Positions 49,701 through 61,508 of a stretch of 64,000 nt of DNA are shown in pieces. The stretch covers positions 124,001-188,000 of the forward strand of contig JADJLA010000001.1 in assembly GCA_016705695.1 (NCBI GenBank), written 5' to 3'. This DNA is from Sphingobacteriaceae bacterium. Its GTDB lineage: Bacteria > Bacteroidota > Bacteroidia > B-17B0 > Aurantibacillaceae. The translations under genes and the position numbers were made by a program. The notes beneath the pieces are model-generated. The model was not told the DNA's origin, did not search any database, and saw nothing but the letters and a program-made list of their open reading frames with translations. Within the stretch, counting starts at the first letter, position 1. Each line of letters begins with the position of its first letter.

Positions 49701-49952
49701 CCAAACGATGATAACGTGAACGATGTATTCGGTATCAAAGGTATCGGTTTAAAATCTGAAGGATTCTACATGGAAGTGTTCGATCGTTGGGGTACATTAT
49801 TGTACGCCACTAAAGACATCAACAAAGGCTGGGATGGTACTGTAAAAGGTGTTAAAGCAGCTGAAGGAGTTTACATCTATCGTGTAAAAGTAATAGGTAA
49901 CAATGGTGTTGGTAAGAAAGAATTCAAAGGTCACGTTACTTTACTAAAATAA
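46737..49952 (+). CDS. T9SS type-B surface protein, array copy 1 (in-frame TGA)
   Basis: A 1,071-aa secreted protein if read through. The signal peptide ends about residue 27. Residues ~80-200 are a GEVED-like head (VFIDWNSDGIF, GYGETEDYNIYV). Then come about six Ig-like modules of ~80-90 residues, each with C near the start and W-x-G/S-P, a PKD-like region and a type-B sorting domain (FTPNDDNVNDVFGIKG to KGHVTLLK). A TGA at 49548-49550 interrupts codon 938, where the other copies read Ser or Ala; the frame then continues to 49952. Its stalk from about 48440 matches other copies almost exactly, whereas the DNA before that does not. Confidence 0.8.
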
Positions 49953-49971
49953 TGTTCTAGGTTTAATTTTT

Positions 49972-50001
49972 AAAAAAGGTCACAGAAATGTGACCTTTTT
50001 T
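49972..50001 (+). terminator. terminator after copy 1
   Basis: Stem AGGTCACA / TGTGACCT with a GAAA loop (49977-49996), A-rich before and T-rich after. Confidence 0.85.
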
Positions 50002-50357
50002 ATTTTGAAAAAACAACCATAAACAAAAATATTAGGCAGTAGAAAATATAAATCCGTTTTAAGAGAAATTTCCCTTGTAAAGGATTACGGACCAAAAAAG
50101 CTCATTTTTTCGCGAAGCGCACCAAAGACCAGGTTTTTAGCTTTCATGTGTCGGATCCAAAAACGCTGCTTTTATGTTAAAATCGCGATAAAAAACCATT
50201 TTTTGATTCAAAAAACTATGTTTTATCATGAAAATGAGTGAGGTTTACTTTTAAGTGTTTAGAAGCTGGTTTTCAGTTAGTTGTTTTTTGCATAAATTAA
50301 CTCATTTTCCGTAAATTAGAGTACTTTAAACACAACACTAACGACTTAATATATACA
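50002..50357. other. intergenic region before copy 2
   Basis: About 350 bp without a gene. It holds AAAATGAGTGA at 50231-50241, also found before copies 4 and 5, with a complementary ACTCATTTT further on near 50300. Before that are T-rich stretches and a CGCGATAAAAAA block. No clear -7 box; the last bases AATATATACAATG before the start are the same as copy 4. Confidence 0.5.
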
Positions 50358-53300
50358 ATGAAAAAAGTAACAGCAATACTAGCTTTAATGACCATGTTCT
50401 TTATGGCTAATTCGCAAGTTTCAAACTGGGTACCAGGTACAGTTTGTTCAACCTGTATTGTAAATAATAACAACACTCCAAAGGGCGGTGGAAACAATCA
50501 GGTGAATAACGGTAATGGTACAATTGTAAATAATTATACGCATACCGCTTGTGGTTTAGGATACGTACAAGCAAGTAAAAGATTAGGTCGCCGTAATCCA
50601 TTAAATGGTGCGGTACAACCTGCAACATTTACTATCACCGGAATTCCTCCTTGTGCTATCATTGAAAAAGCGTGGGTATATTGTGGTGGTGTTAGTGGAG
50701 CAAGTACTGCAGTAAATATTACTATTGTTAATCCTAATGTTTTGGGCGGAGTTTATCCCGCAACTATGATAGGTGTTCATACGGATATGTGTTGGGGTTA
50801 TGGTGGAACAAGAAATTATCGCGCCGATGTAACGCCACAAATTTCAGGTAATGGTGTTTATACAATTTCAGGTGTGCCAACAAATCCACCAACTGCCGGT
50901 CAGGATATGAATGGCGCAACTTTATTAATTGTTTATCGTGATCCTTTACAGTTATTCACTGGTCATATTGTTATTGGTGATGGTTGTCAAGTTGGTATTG
51001 GTGGAACTCAAACAGGTAATGTAGGCGGCTTTACTTCATGTGCAGCTTCAACTTCAGTTAACTGTTTCATAATGGCAGCTGACTTACAGCTTTTCAATGT
51101 TATCAACTTTGCAATGAATAGTACGGTCAATAATTTTGTATATCCGGTAGCTTCTCAAAACTGGTGGGATTTTGCCCAGAGTAGTGCTATACCTGCAGTT
51201 ACTGCAGGTCAAACAAGTTTTAATTGGGGATTAACAGGAGGAAACGATTGTTTTGACGTGGCAGCAGTTGGTTTATATTGGCAAACAGCATGTAATAACT
51301 GCGTAGTAGTTGGTATGGCATCAGCAACTGCATCATGTAACGGACCAATATGTGAAGGTTCACAATTAAATTTGAACGTAGTACATAATGCAACAACAGC
51401 CACCACATTTACCTGGGCAGGACCAAATAGTTTTACATCAACTGCACAGAACTTAACTTTTGCCAACGCGCAACCAAGTTTGAGTGGAGTGTATAGCGTA
51501 ACTGTTGAACCAGTAGGATCATGCATCATCACCAGAACAGTATTAGTAAATGTATATCCAAACCCAACTATCACAGCATTATCAAATAACGGACCTGTAT
51601 GTCAGGGCACAACTTTAGATATTGGATCCACAGCAAATACAAGTGCCACGGCAGTTTATTCATGGCTTGGTCCAAATGCTTTTTCGGCAAACACTCAAAG
51701 TGCATCCATACTTAATGCAATGCCTGTAGCATCCGGTTTTTATAGTTTAACTGTAACAAATACCTATACAGGTTTACCATACTCAACCAACAATCAAACA
51801 TTAACCTGTTCAGCTACGGCACAAATGAGTGCAGCAGTTGTACCAACAGCATCATTGAATATAGTTCCATTCTTTACAATTTGTCAGAACTCAAATCTTG
51901 CATTACAAGCAAGTGCAGCAGGAGCAACAAGTTTTAGCTGGACAAGTTCACATCTGGCGCCATTAACATTTACATCAACATTGGCTAATCCTGTGATCAA
52001 TAATGTGAGTCCTCCAAACTCAGGCGATTATTCTGTTACTGCATATTATACCAGTCCAATAACAACATTAATATGTACACAAAGCGCAGTAAGCAACGTA
52101 AGTGTAGTACCACGTAACCCTGTAACGCCATTTAGTAGTGCCAATGTTTGCCAATACACTACAGGAACATTTTCGGCGAGCGCATTAAACGCTGCGGGTT
52201 ACCAATGGTATGGCCCTAATGGCTTTAATTCAACCAATCAAATTAATAGCATTACCAATATCCAACCTGTATCTGGAGGAAACTATACAGTGAATGCGAT
52301 ATTCACCATAGGAACAGTGAGTTGTACAACTACAAGTTATATTCCATTGAATGTAGTACCTGTACCAAGTGTAGCAGTAATTCAAAGCATCACAGTGTGT
52401 GAGCGCCAAGGAGCAACATTTGCTGCAAATGCACCAAATGCAATAAGCTATATGTGGTCAGGTCCAAATAGCTTTACAATGAATTCACCAAATCCGATCT
52501 TTGCAAACTTAACGCCAAGCATGAGCGGAATGTATACGGTTACAGCGAGCTTTAGTAATGGCAACCTAACATGTTATAATAGCAACCAAACAAATTTATT
52601 GGTTAAGCCTATCATTCCATTTAATCTAGGAGCTGATAAATTATTATGTTCAAACTCCGATCTATTTTTAAATGGTCCTGCAGGAGCAACTCAATACAAC
52701 TGGTGGGGAAGTACAAGTTATACATCCAATACCCAGAGCATGTTTGTTCCGGCCTTAGGTCCACAAAATAGTGGTATCTATGTATTAGAAGTAGACTTGA
52801 ACGGCTGTAAAACATACGACTCAGTAAGAGTGGATGTATTAACTCCTATCATTTATACATTAACCCAAGCAATAGAACTATCTGTAGAGGCGAGGATGTA
52901 AGTTTTGTAGTAGGCGCAGCACAAGGAAGCGAGAACTATGCTTATACATGGAACCCTGCCATTTATATCACAGGCCCAACAGGAAGCTTGCAAGCAGGTC
53001 AGCCATTAGGCACAACGGTTTATAATATTTCTGCTTACGATATTGCTTGTCCTAATTACGTTATCCAAACAAGCTTTACATTAACGGTAAAACAACCACC
53101 GCAACCAAACATCTTCTTACCAAAGAATAATCAGTGTGAACCAATGTGTGGTATTTACAATAGCCATTTACAGAACGATGCAAAGTCTGTTATGTATGAT
53201 TTTGGCAATAATAACATCGTAGAAGGTGATAGTTCTTACATATGTTTGAACGCAGGCACGCATTACATGAAGATCATTACCATGGGTAATAACGGTTGTA

Positions 53301-53893
53301 AAGGAACGTATGAATATACAGTGCCTATCACGGTGTATCCAAAGCCGGGAGCAGACTTTGGTTGGGATCCTGAACAACCAACAACTGCAAATAATGCGGT
53401 AACATTTAAACCAACTACTAAAAATGGTAAAACATTTAGTTACGAGTGGGCATTTACTAAGAGCACAAATGTGGGCGGAGTTGATTCGGCAACGGTTAAA
53501 AACCCAACGCATATTTATGATAACAACGGTAAGTTCCCGGTAATGTTAGTTGTAAAAAATGAGTACGGTTGTATTGATAGCGTTTACAAAGTGATCATCA
53601 TTGATGAAGATGTTGCGGTTTATATACCAAACACCTTTACACCAAATGATGATAATATCAATGATGTATTCAATGTAAAAGGCCTTGGCTTAAAAACAGA
53701 AGGTTATACCATGCAGATCTTTGATCGTTGGGGTACGTTAATTTATTCAACAAAAGACCTTAACAAAGGCTGGGATGGAACAGTTAAAGGTCAAAAAGCA
53801 GCTGATGGAGTTTACATCTACAATGTGCGAGTGATCGGCGACAATGGCGTAGGTAAAAAAGAATTCAAAGGACATGTGACCTTATTGAAATAA
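50358..53893 (+). CDS. T9SS type-B surface protein, array copy 2 (frameshifted)
   Basis: A 1,178-aa secreted protein after adding one base. The signal peptide (MKKVTAILALMTMFFMANSQ) is followed by a head domain (~residues 25-330) resembling DUF3344 (IIEKAWVYCGG, NYRADVTPQISGNGVYTISG, MNGATLLIVYRDP), with Cys motifs CSTC and CNNC. Six Ig-like modules, a PKD-like region and a type-B sorting domain follow. At about 52864 the other copies have ACACC where this has ACCC; the deletion ends the frame at 52901. The rest of the protein continues intact to 53893. The head matches copies 4 and 5. Confidence 0.82.
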
Positions 53894-53912
53894 ATTCTGA
53901 ATTTTTTTAGTA

Positions 53913-53943
53913 AAAAAGGAGGCTTCAAAAGAGCCTCCTTTTT
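53913..53943 (+). terminator. terminator after copy 2
   Basis: Stem AAAAGGAGGCT / AGCCTCCTTTT with a 7-nt loop and T-rich tail. Confidence 0.85.
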
Positions 53944-54104
53944 GTTTTAGCAAATGCCACAATTGTTTCGTGCCCCATCTAAACGCTTTAGTCGAACGAG
54001 TGCGTGCAGATACCTTTTCGTTGATTAAACGAGGCTCTTCGATGATTCAAAATTTGAAGAAATAAGTGCATTTTAACTACCTTAGCACAGATACAAACTA
54101 CACT

Positions 54105-54455
54105 ATGAAAAACATGAAATTGATAGCTTTATTTTTCGGAGCTTTTTTATTTTTAGGTGACCTAAATGCTCAATCTACGAGCAATGCAGCGCCATCCGAT
54201 GCCGTTGTTGGCTTCACTTATGATTTTGATCTAGCTAAAAAACTGATCATTGATCATCAATTGAAACCTACTAGTGAAACTGCTATAGCTAAGCCAATCG
54301 TTGAATCGAAGAATTTTCCAAAATTAATTGGCAAGAGTGAATTGAATAATGATTACTATGAGAAGTTACAAGCTTGGATGGAAAAAAATCCTAACGTGAT
54401 AATAGAATCGTTAAAATCAAGAAAAGAAATTGTTCATCCATTTGGAAATAATTAA
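54105..54455 (+). CDS. small exported protein paired with adhesin copy 3
   Basis: A 116-aa protein from the ATG at 54105 (54114 also possible) with a signal peptide (KLIALFFGAFLFLGDLNAQ), followed by a Ser/Ala-rich stretch and a charged helical region (ELNNDYYEKLQAWMEKN). It ends 4 bp before copy 3, so the two are translationally coupled. No homolog recognised; compare the gene at 46321. Confidence 0.6.
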   Translation: MKNMKLIALFFGAFLFLGDLNAQSTSNAAPSDAVVGFTYDFDLAKKLIIDHQLKPTSETAIAKPIVESKNFPKLIGKSELNNDYYEKLQAWMEKNPNVIIESLKSRKEIVHPFGNN

Positions 54456-54459
54456 AAAC

Positions 54460-57400
54460 ATGAAAAAATTAAAATACATATTACTTGCTCTATTTCTTTC
54501 CGGCGTAACAATTGCGCAAACCCAAATGCCAATTGGTCCACAAACAAACTGGTTTACCGGAATGGTGCGTGGATATCACTTTACTTCTCCCGTAGCGTTT
54601 AATATTTGCGCGTTATATATTCCACCGGATGCACCTGGTGCTGCCGGACAAAATCAACACATAAGGGTGGTACGTTTTACTGCCGCGGCTCCTCCTGCAT
54701 TTCCCGGAGTTACGAATGGATTTGTTCAATTATTCACTATCACTAATGCAGGGCCAACAACAACAGTTGCTTGTAATATTCCTGTAGCGGCCGGAGATAT
54801 TATTGGTATTTATGGCGCGCGCGCAGGAAATTGTATTAATAGTTATGATGGAGTTGCTTTTCCAACTACTATTATGGCAATGCCAACAATTTGTCGCCGT
54901 AGTGGTATGCAAGCATGTATTTCAGCCGGCCAACCAATGGCAAATATTTGGTCTGAGATCAACTATAACATTGGGCGTATTTTTATGTATTATAACTGTT
55001 GCCCAACTCCAACCATTACAACCAATTTATCTGCGGGTAATATTTGTGCAGGTGCAAGTGTAACAATTCTTGGTGGCGGAGCGCAAACTTATACTTGGTT
55101 ACCGGGTAATCAACAAACAAGTTCAGTTTCAGTTACACCATCGGTAACAACTACATATACATTACAGGGTAGTGCCAACAACTGTTCAACTGCAGTAACA
55201 GTTAGTGTTCAGGTTAATAGCAATCCAACAATTTCAGCAGTTGCGAATGATGGTCCGGTTTGTCAAGGATCTCCTTTAAACATTACTTCAACTGTTAATA
55301 CAACATCCCCTGCTACATATTCGTGGATCGGACCAAATTCCTTTACGGCTAATGCGCAAAACGCATCTATTTTAAATGCACAACCTGCCGCAACGGGTTT
55401 TTATAGTTTAACGGTAACAAATACATATACAAGTGCATCTAGTCCTACATTAATAACGTGTCAGGCTATGGCAACAACTAGCGCAGCAGTTGTACCCGTC
55501 TCCTCGCTTAACGTTACACCATTCTTTACTTTATGTGCTGGGTCTAATTTAAATTTAACTGCATCAGCTGCCGGAGCAACTTCTTATAGCTGGGCAGGTC
55601 CAAACTTTAATTCTTCACTTCAAAATCCAAGCATAAATAACGTCGCTCCTATACACTCCGGTGACTATTCAATAACTGCCTATTATTCAAATCCACAAAC
55701 CACATTGGTTTGTACATCATTTGCAGTTGTGAATGTTTCGGTGGTGCCAATGAATCCTGTAACGCCATTTAGTAGTGCCAATGTTTGCCAATACACTACA
55801 GGCACATTTTCGGCGAGCGCATTAAACGCTGCGGGTTACCAATGGTATGGCCCTAATGGATTTAATTCAACCAATCAAATTAATAGCATTACCAATATCC
55901 AACCTGTATCTGGAGGAAACTATACAGTGAATGCGATCTTTACCATAGGAACAGTGAGCTGTACAACTACAAGCTATATTCCATTGAATGTAGTACCTGT
56001 ACCAAGTGTAGCAGTAATTCAAAGCATCACAGTGTGTGAGCGCCAGGGAGCAACCTTTGCTGCAAATGCACCAAATGCAATAAGCTATATGTGGTCAGGT
56101 CCAAATAGCTTTACAATGAACTCACCAAATCCGATCTTTGCAAATTTAACGCCAAACATGAGTGGTATGTATACTGTTACAGCTTCATTCAGCAATGGTA
56201 ACTTAACATGTTATAATAGCAACCAAACAAATTTATTGGTTAAGCCTATCATACCATTTAATCTAGGAGCTGATAAATTATTATGTTCAAACTCCGATCT
56301 ATTTTTAAATGGTCCTGCAGGAGCAACTCAATACAACTGGTGGGGAAGTACAAGTTATACATCCAATACCCAGAGCATGTTTGTTCCGGCACTAGGCCCA
56401 CAAAATAGTGGTATCTATGTATTAGAAGTAGACTTGAACGGATGTAAAACATACGACTCAGTAAGAGTGGATGTATTAACTCCGATCATTTATACATTAA
56501 CACCAAGCAATAGAACTATCTGTAGAGGCGAGGATGTAAGTTTTGTAGTAGGCGCAGCACAAGGAAGCGAGAACTATGCTTATACATGGAACCCTGCCAT
56601 TTATATCACAGGCCCAACAGGAAGCTTGCAAGCAGGTCAGCCATTAGGCACAACGGTTTATAATATTTCTGCTTACGATATTGCTTGTCCTAATTACGTT
56701 ATCCAAACAAGCTTTACATTAACGGTAAAACAACCACCGCAACCAAACATCTTCTTACCAAAGAATAATCAGTGTGAACCAATGTGTGGTATTTACAATA
56801 GCCATTTAAGCTCAGAGGCCTCTTCGGTAACGTATGATTTTGGAAACAACAAGATCTATGAAGGAGACAGCATTAATATTTGTTTACCAGCAGGAATCCA
56901 TTACATGAGGATCATCACCAATGGTAAGAATGGTTGTAAAGGAACATACGATTACACTGTTCCAATCACCGTGTATCCAAAACCAGGTGCAGATTTTACT
57001 TGGGATCCTGAGCAACCAACAACTGCTAATAACACAGTTACATTTAAACCAACAGTGAAACATGGTATAACTTTTGCGTACGAATGGTCGTTTACCAATT
57101 CAACAAACAAAGGTGGAATTGATTCTTCAACGATCAAGAATCCAACAAAAATGTACGACAACAATGGTAAATTTCCGGTAATGTTAGTTGTAAAAAATGA
57201 GTATGGTTGTATTGATAGCGTCTTTAAAATAATCATCATTGATGAAGATGTAGCGGTATATATTCCAAATACCTTTACACCAAACGATGATAATATCAAC
57301 GATGTATTCAATGTAAAAGGTCTTGGGTTAAAAACAGAAGGTTATTACATGCAGATATTTGATCGTTGGGGTACGTTAGTTTATTCAACAAAAGACATCA

Positions 57401-57531
57401 ACAAGGGATGGGATGGAACAGTTAAAGGTCAAAAAGCAGCTGATGGCGTATATATCTACAGCGTAAAAGTGATCGGCGACAATGGCGTAGGTAAAAAAGA
57501 GTTCAAAGGACATGTTACCTTATTGAAATAA
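54460..57531 (+). CDS. T9SS type-B surface protein, array copy 3 (intact)
   Basis: A 1,023-aa secreted protein, the only complete member with no frame lesion. The ATG at 54460 gives a signal peptide (MKKLKYILLALFLSGVTIAQ). Its head (~residues 25-190) differs from all others: VRGYHFTSPVAFNICALYIPP and VACNIPVAAGDIIGIYGAR suggest a beta-sandwich. A linker with CAGASVTILGGGAQTYTW leads into about six Ig-like modules, a PKD-like region (PGADFTWDPEQPTTANN, YEWSFTN) and a type-B sorting domain (FTPNDDNINDVFNVKG to GHVTLLK). Coupled to the small gene at 54105. Probable adhesin or surface filament. Confidence 0.88.
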   Translation: MKKLKYILLALFLSGVTIAQTQMPIGPQTNWFTGMVRGYHFTSPVAFNICALYIPPDAPGAAGQNQHIRVVRFTAAAPPAFPGVTNGFVQLFTITNAGPTTTVACNIPVAAGDIIGIYGARAGNCINSYDGVAFPTTIMAMPTICRRSGMQACISAGQPMANIWSEINYNIGRIFMYYNCCPTPTITTNLSAGNICAGASVTILGGGAQTYTWLPGNQQTSSVSVTPSVTTTYTLQGSANNCSTAVTVSVQVNSNPTISAVANDGPVCQGSPLNITSTVNTTSPATYSWIGPNSFTANAQNASILNAQPAATGFYSLTVTNTYTSASSPTLITCQAMATTSAAVVPVSSLNVTPFFTLCAGSNLNLTASAAGATSYSWAGPNFNSSLQNPSINNVAPIHSGDYSITAYYSNPQTTLVCTSFAVVNVSVVPMNPVTPFSSANVCQYTTGTFSASALNAAGYQWYGPNGFNSTNQINSITNIQPVSGGNYTVNAIFTIGTVSCTTTSYIPLNVVPVPSVAVIQSITVCERQGATFAANAPNAISYMWSGPNSFTMNSPNPIFANLTPNMSGMYTVTASFSNGNLTCYNSNQTNLLVKPIIPFNLGADKLLCSNSDLFLNGPAGATQYNWWGSTSYTSNTQSMFVPALGPQNSGIYVLEVDLNGCKTYDSVRVDVLTPIIYTLTPSNRTICRGEDVSFVVGAAQGSENYAYTWNPAIYITGPTGSLQAGQPLGTTVYNISAYDIACPNYVIQTSFTLTVKQPPQPNIFLPKNNQCEPMCGIYNSHLSSEASSVTYDFGNNKIYEGDSINICLPAGIHYMRIITNGKNGCKGTYDYTVPITVYPKPGADFTWDPEQPTTANNTVTFKPTVKHGITFAYEWSFTNSTNKGGIDSSTIKNPTKMYDNNGKFPVMLVVKNEYGCIDSVFKIIIIDEDVAVYIPNTFTPNDDNINDVFNVKGLGLKTEGYYMQIFDRWGTLVYSTKDINKGWDGTVKGQKAADGVYIYSVKVIGDNGVGKKEFKGHVTLLK

Positions 57532-57552
57532 CAACACCTATTATATCATATA

Positions 57553-57584
57553 AAAAAACCTCCTGCTAAACCAGGAGGTTTTTT
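57553..57584 (+). terminator. terminator after copy 3
   Basis: Stem AAAAAACCTCCTG / CAGGAGGTTTTTT with a short loop and T tail. Copy 4 has nearly the same terminator. Confidence 0.88.
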
Positions 57585-57685
57585 ATTTAGACCCCTTAAA
57601 ATCGGCTTAAAGTAAACCCGTCAGAATGCAAGGATTTTCTCTTAAAGCACTTGAGTTAGACGTTCGAAAGCTGTTAATTTCTAGC

Positions 57686-57743
57686 AAAATGAGTGATAAC
57701 AACCTACCAATTCGCTAAATAAGGGTACTAATTAGTAGTTTTT
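57686..57743. promoter_or_regulatory. candidate control region of copy 4
   Basis: AAAATGAGTGATA at 57686-57698 and, 27 bp on, the 12-bp perfect palindrome TACTAATTAGTA (57726-57737) in a longer block kept before copy 5. The block ends 69 bp before the ATG at 57812. Confidence 0.5.
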
Positions 57744-57811
57744 GCCTTTAATGGGCAGCTTTAATTTAATTTTAGGTCAGGTAAACGCACATTAACGAAT
57801 TAATATATACA

Positions 57812-60800
57812 ATGAAAAAAGTAACAGCAATACTAGCCTTAATGACCATGTTCTTTATGGCTAATTCACAAGTTTCAAACTGGGTAGAAGGCACAGTTTG
57901 TTCTACCTGTATTGTAAATAGCAATAATGCTTCCAACCCAAAAGGTGGTGGAAACAATCAGATCATGAACGGTAACGGGATTGTTGTAAATAATTATACT
58001 CATACCGCTTGTGGTTTAGGATATGTGCAAGCAAGTAAAGATTAGGTCGTCGTAATCCATTAAATGGTGCGGTACAACCTGCAACTTTTACTATTACCGG
58101 AATTCCTCCATGCGCGATCATTGAAAAAGCGTGGGTGTATTTTGGTGGTGTAAGTAATGCAAGTACTGCAGTAAATGTTACTATTGTTAATCCAAATGTT
58201 CAGGGTGGCGCTTATCCAGCTGTTTTTATTGGCCAACACGTTAATATGTGCTGGGGTTATCAAGCAACACGGAATTATCGTGCCGATGTAACGCCACAAA
58301 TTTCAGGAAATGGTGTTTATACAATTTCAGGTATTCCAACAAATCCTCCAACACCTGGTCAGGATATGAATGGCGCAACTTTATTGATTGTTTACCGCGA
58401 TCCATTGCAATTATGGACAGGCCACATTGTAATTGGTGATGGTTGTCAAGTTGGTATTGGTGGAACTCAAACAGGGAATATTGGTGGTTTCACTTCATGT
58501 GCTGCATCTACAATGGCTAACGCTTTTTATATGGTTGCAGATATGCAAAATGTAGGTGCGTTCAACATGAAGATGAACAATGCGGTAAATAATTTTGTTT
58601 ATCCTAACGGAGGTCAAAACTGGTGGGATTTCGTTTCAGGAGGTGCAGCGACATCACCCGTAACGGCAGGTCAAAATACCTTTCCATATGGTATGTCATC
58701 GGGTGGAGATTGTTACGACATTGTTGTTGCCGGTTTATATTGGAGAACACAATGTAACAACTGCGTAGTAGTAGGTATGGCATCTGCAACAGCATCGTGT
58801 AACGGACCAATATGTCAGGGCTCACAATTAAACTTGAACGTAGTACATAATGCAACAACAGCAACCACATTTACATGGGTAGGACCAGGCGGACCTGCTA
58901 GTTTTTCATCTACAGCACAGAACTTAACTTTTGCAAATGCACAACCAAGCTTAAGTGGCGTGTATAGTGTAACAGTAGAACCGGTAGGATCATGTATCAT
59001 CACAAGAACAGTATTAGTGAATGTATATCCAAATCCAACTATTACAGCATTGTCAAATAATGGTCCGGTGTGTCAGGGGACAACTTTAGATATAGGCTCC
59101 ACAGCCAACACAAGTGCCACGGCAGTTTATTCATGGATAGGACCAAATGCTTTTTCGGCCAACACTCAAAGTGCATCCATACTCAATGCAATGCCGGTAG
59201 CATCCGGGTTTTATAGTTTAACTGTAACAAATACATATACAGGTTTACCATACTCAACAAACAACCAAACATTAACATGTTCAGCTACTGCTCAAATGAG
59301 TGCGGCTGTTGTACCAACAGCATCGTTGAACATAGTTCCATTCTTTACAATTTGTCAGAACTCAAATCTTGCATTACAAGCCAGTGCAGCAGGAGCAACA
59401 AGTTTTAGTTGGACAAGTTCACATCTAGCACCATTCACTTATACTTCTACCTTGGCTAATCCGGTGATCAATAACGTTGGTCCGGCAAACTCAGGAGATT
59501 ATTCAGTAACTGCGTATTATACAAGTCCAATAACAACATTGGTGTGTACACAAAGCGCCGTAAGTAACGTAAGTGTAGTACCACGTAATCCTGTAACGCC
59601 ATTTAGCAGTGCCAACGTTTGTCAATACACAACGGGCACATTCTCGGCGAGTGCATTAAACGCTGCGGGTTACCAATGGTATGGTCCTAACGGATTTAAT
59701 TCAACCAATCAAATTAACAGCATCACAAATATCCAACCTGTATCAGGAGGAAACTATACAGTGAATGCGATATTCACAATAGGAACAGTAAGCTGTACAA
59801 CTACAAGCTATATTCCATTGAATGTAGTACCTGTACCAAGCGTAGCAGTTATCCAAAGCATCACAGTATGTGAACGCCAGGGAGCAACCTTTGCTGCAAA
59901 TGCACCAAATGCAATAAGCTATATGTGGGCAGGTCCAAACAGCTTTACAATGAATTCACCAAATCCGATCTTTGCTAACTTAACACCAAGCATGAGTGGT
60001 ATGTATACAGTTACAGCCAGCTTCAGTAATGGAAATCTAACATGTTATAATAGCAACCAAACAAATTTATTGGTGAAGCCTATCATTCCATTTAATCTAG
60101 GAGCTGATAAATTATTATGTTCAAACTCCGATCTATTTTTAAATGGCCCAGCAGGAGCAACTCAATACAACTGGTGGGGAAGTACAAGTTATACATCCAA
60201 TACCCAGAGCATGTTTGTTCCGGCATTAGGCCCACAAAATAGCGGTATCTATGTATTAGAAGTAGACTTGAACGGTTGTAAAACATACGATTCAGTAAGA
60301 GTAGATGTATTAACTCCTATCATTTATACATTAACACCAAGCAACAGAACTATCTGTAGAGGAGAGAATGTAAGCTTTGTAGTAGGCGCAGCACAAGGAA
60401 GCGAGAACTATGCTTATACATGGAACCCTGCAATTTATATCACAGGTCCAACAGGAAGTTTGCAAGCAGGTCAGCCATTAGGCACAACGGTTTATAATAT
60501 TTCTGCTTACGATATTGCTTGTCCTAATTACGTTATCCAAACAAGCTTTACCTTAACAGTGAAACAACCGCCACAACCAAACATTTTCTTACCAAAGAAC
60601 AATCAGTGTGAACCAATGTGCGGTATTTACAATAGCCATTTAAGCTCAGAGGCCTCTTCGGTAACGTATGATTTTGGAAACAACAAGATCTATGAAGGAG
60701 ACAGTATCAATATTTGTTTACCTGCAGGCACACATTACATGAGGATCATCACCAATGGTAAGAACGGCTGTAAGGGATCATATGATTATACAGTACCTAT

Positions 60801-61365
60801 CACTGTGTATCCAAAACCGGGAGCAGATTTTACTTGGAATCCTGAGCAACCAACAACTGCAAATAATGCGGTAACATTTAATCCAACAACTAAACACGGA
60901 ACAGTGTTCGCGTATGAGTGGGCATTTACTAAGAGTACAAATGTGGGTGGAGTTGATTCAGCAACGGTTAAAAACCCAACACATCTTTATGATAACAACG
61001 GTAAATTCCCGGTGATGTTAGTTGTAAAAAATGAGTTTGGTTGTATTGATAGTGTTTACAAAGTGATCACTATTGATGAAGATGTAGCGGTTTATATTCC
61101 AAATACTTTTACACCAAACGATGATAATATCAACGATGTATTCAATGTAAAAGGCCTTGGCTTAAAAACAGAAGGTTATGTCATGCAGATCTATGATCGT
61201 TGGGGAACATTAGTTTATTCAACTAAAGACATCAACAAAGGATGGGATGGAACCGTTAAAGGTCAAAAAGCAGCAGATGGAGTATATATCTACAGCGTAA
61301 AAGTGATCGGCGACAATGGCGTAGGTAAAAAAGAGTTCAAAGGACATGTGACCTTATTGAAATAA
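57812..61365 (+). CDS. T9SS type-B surface protein, array copy 4 (frameshifted)
   Basis: A 1,184-aa secreted protein after adding one base. The first 60 bp of coding sequence nearly match copy 2 (same signal peptide). The head is the DUF3344-like type (YNYRADVTPQISGNG, GDGCQVGIGGTQTG). At 58037-58039 it has AAA where copy 2 has AAAA; the frame stops at 58045 after 77 aa, and the main frame restarts at an internal ATG (58135). The remainder, with six Ig-like modules, PKD-like region and sorting domain, is intact. The early lesion would remove export if it is real. Confidence 0.82.
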
Positions 61366-61385
61366 AAGCAAACACTATATCATAT

Positions 61386-61419
61386 AAAAAAACCTCCTGC
61401 TAAACCAGGGGGTTTTTTT
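61386..61419 (+). terminator. terminator after copy 4
   Basis: AAAAAACCTCCTG ... CAGGGGGTTTTTTT, as after copy 3 with one G-U-type change in the stem. Confidence 0.85.
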
Positions 61420-61508
61420 GTGAAAGAAATGCGAGGCTTTGCTTTTATAAACCCTCTTTTCGAATAAAAAACCCTCTATTAAGCGCTCAAAACGTGTCAA
61501 TTACCAAC

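Noticed and set aside
51209..51574. A 121-codon minus-strand frame inside adhesin copy 2
   Set aside because: It is the complement of a coding repeat; similar antisense frames appear at the same place in the other copies because the sense DNA is alike.
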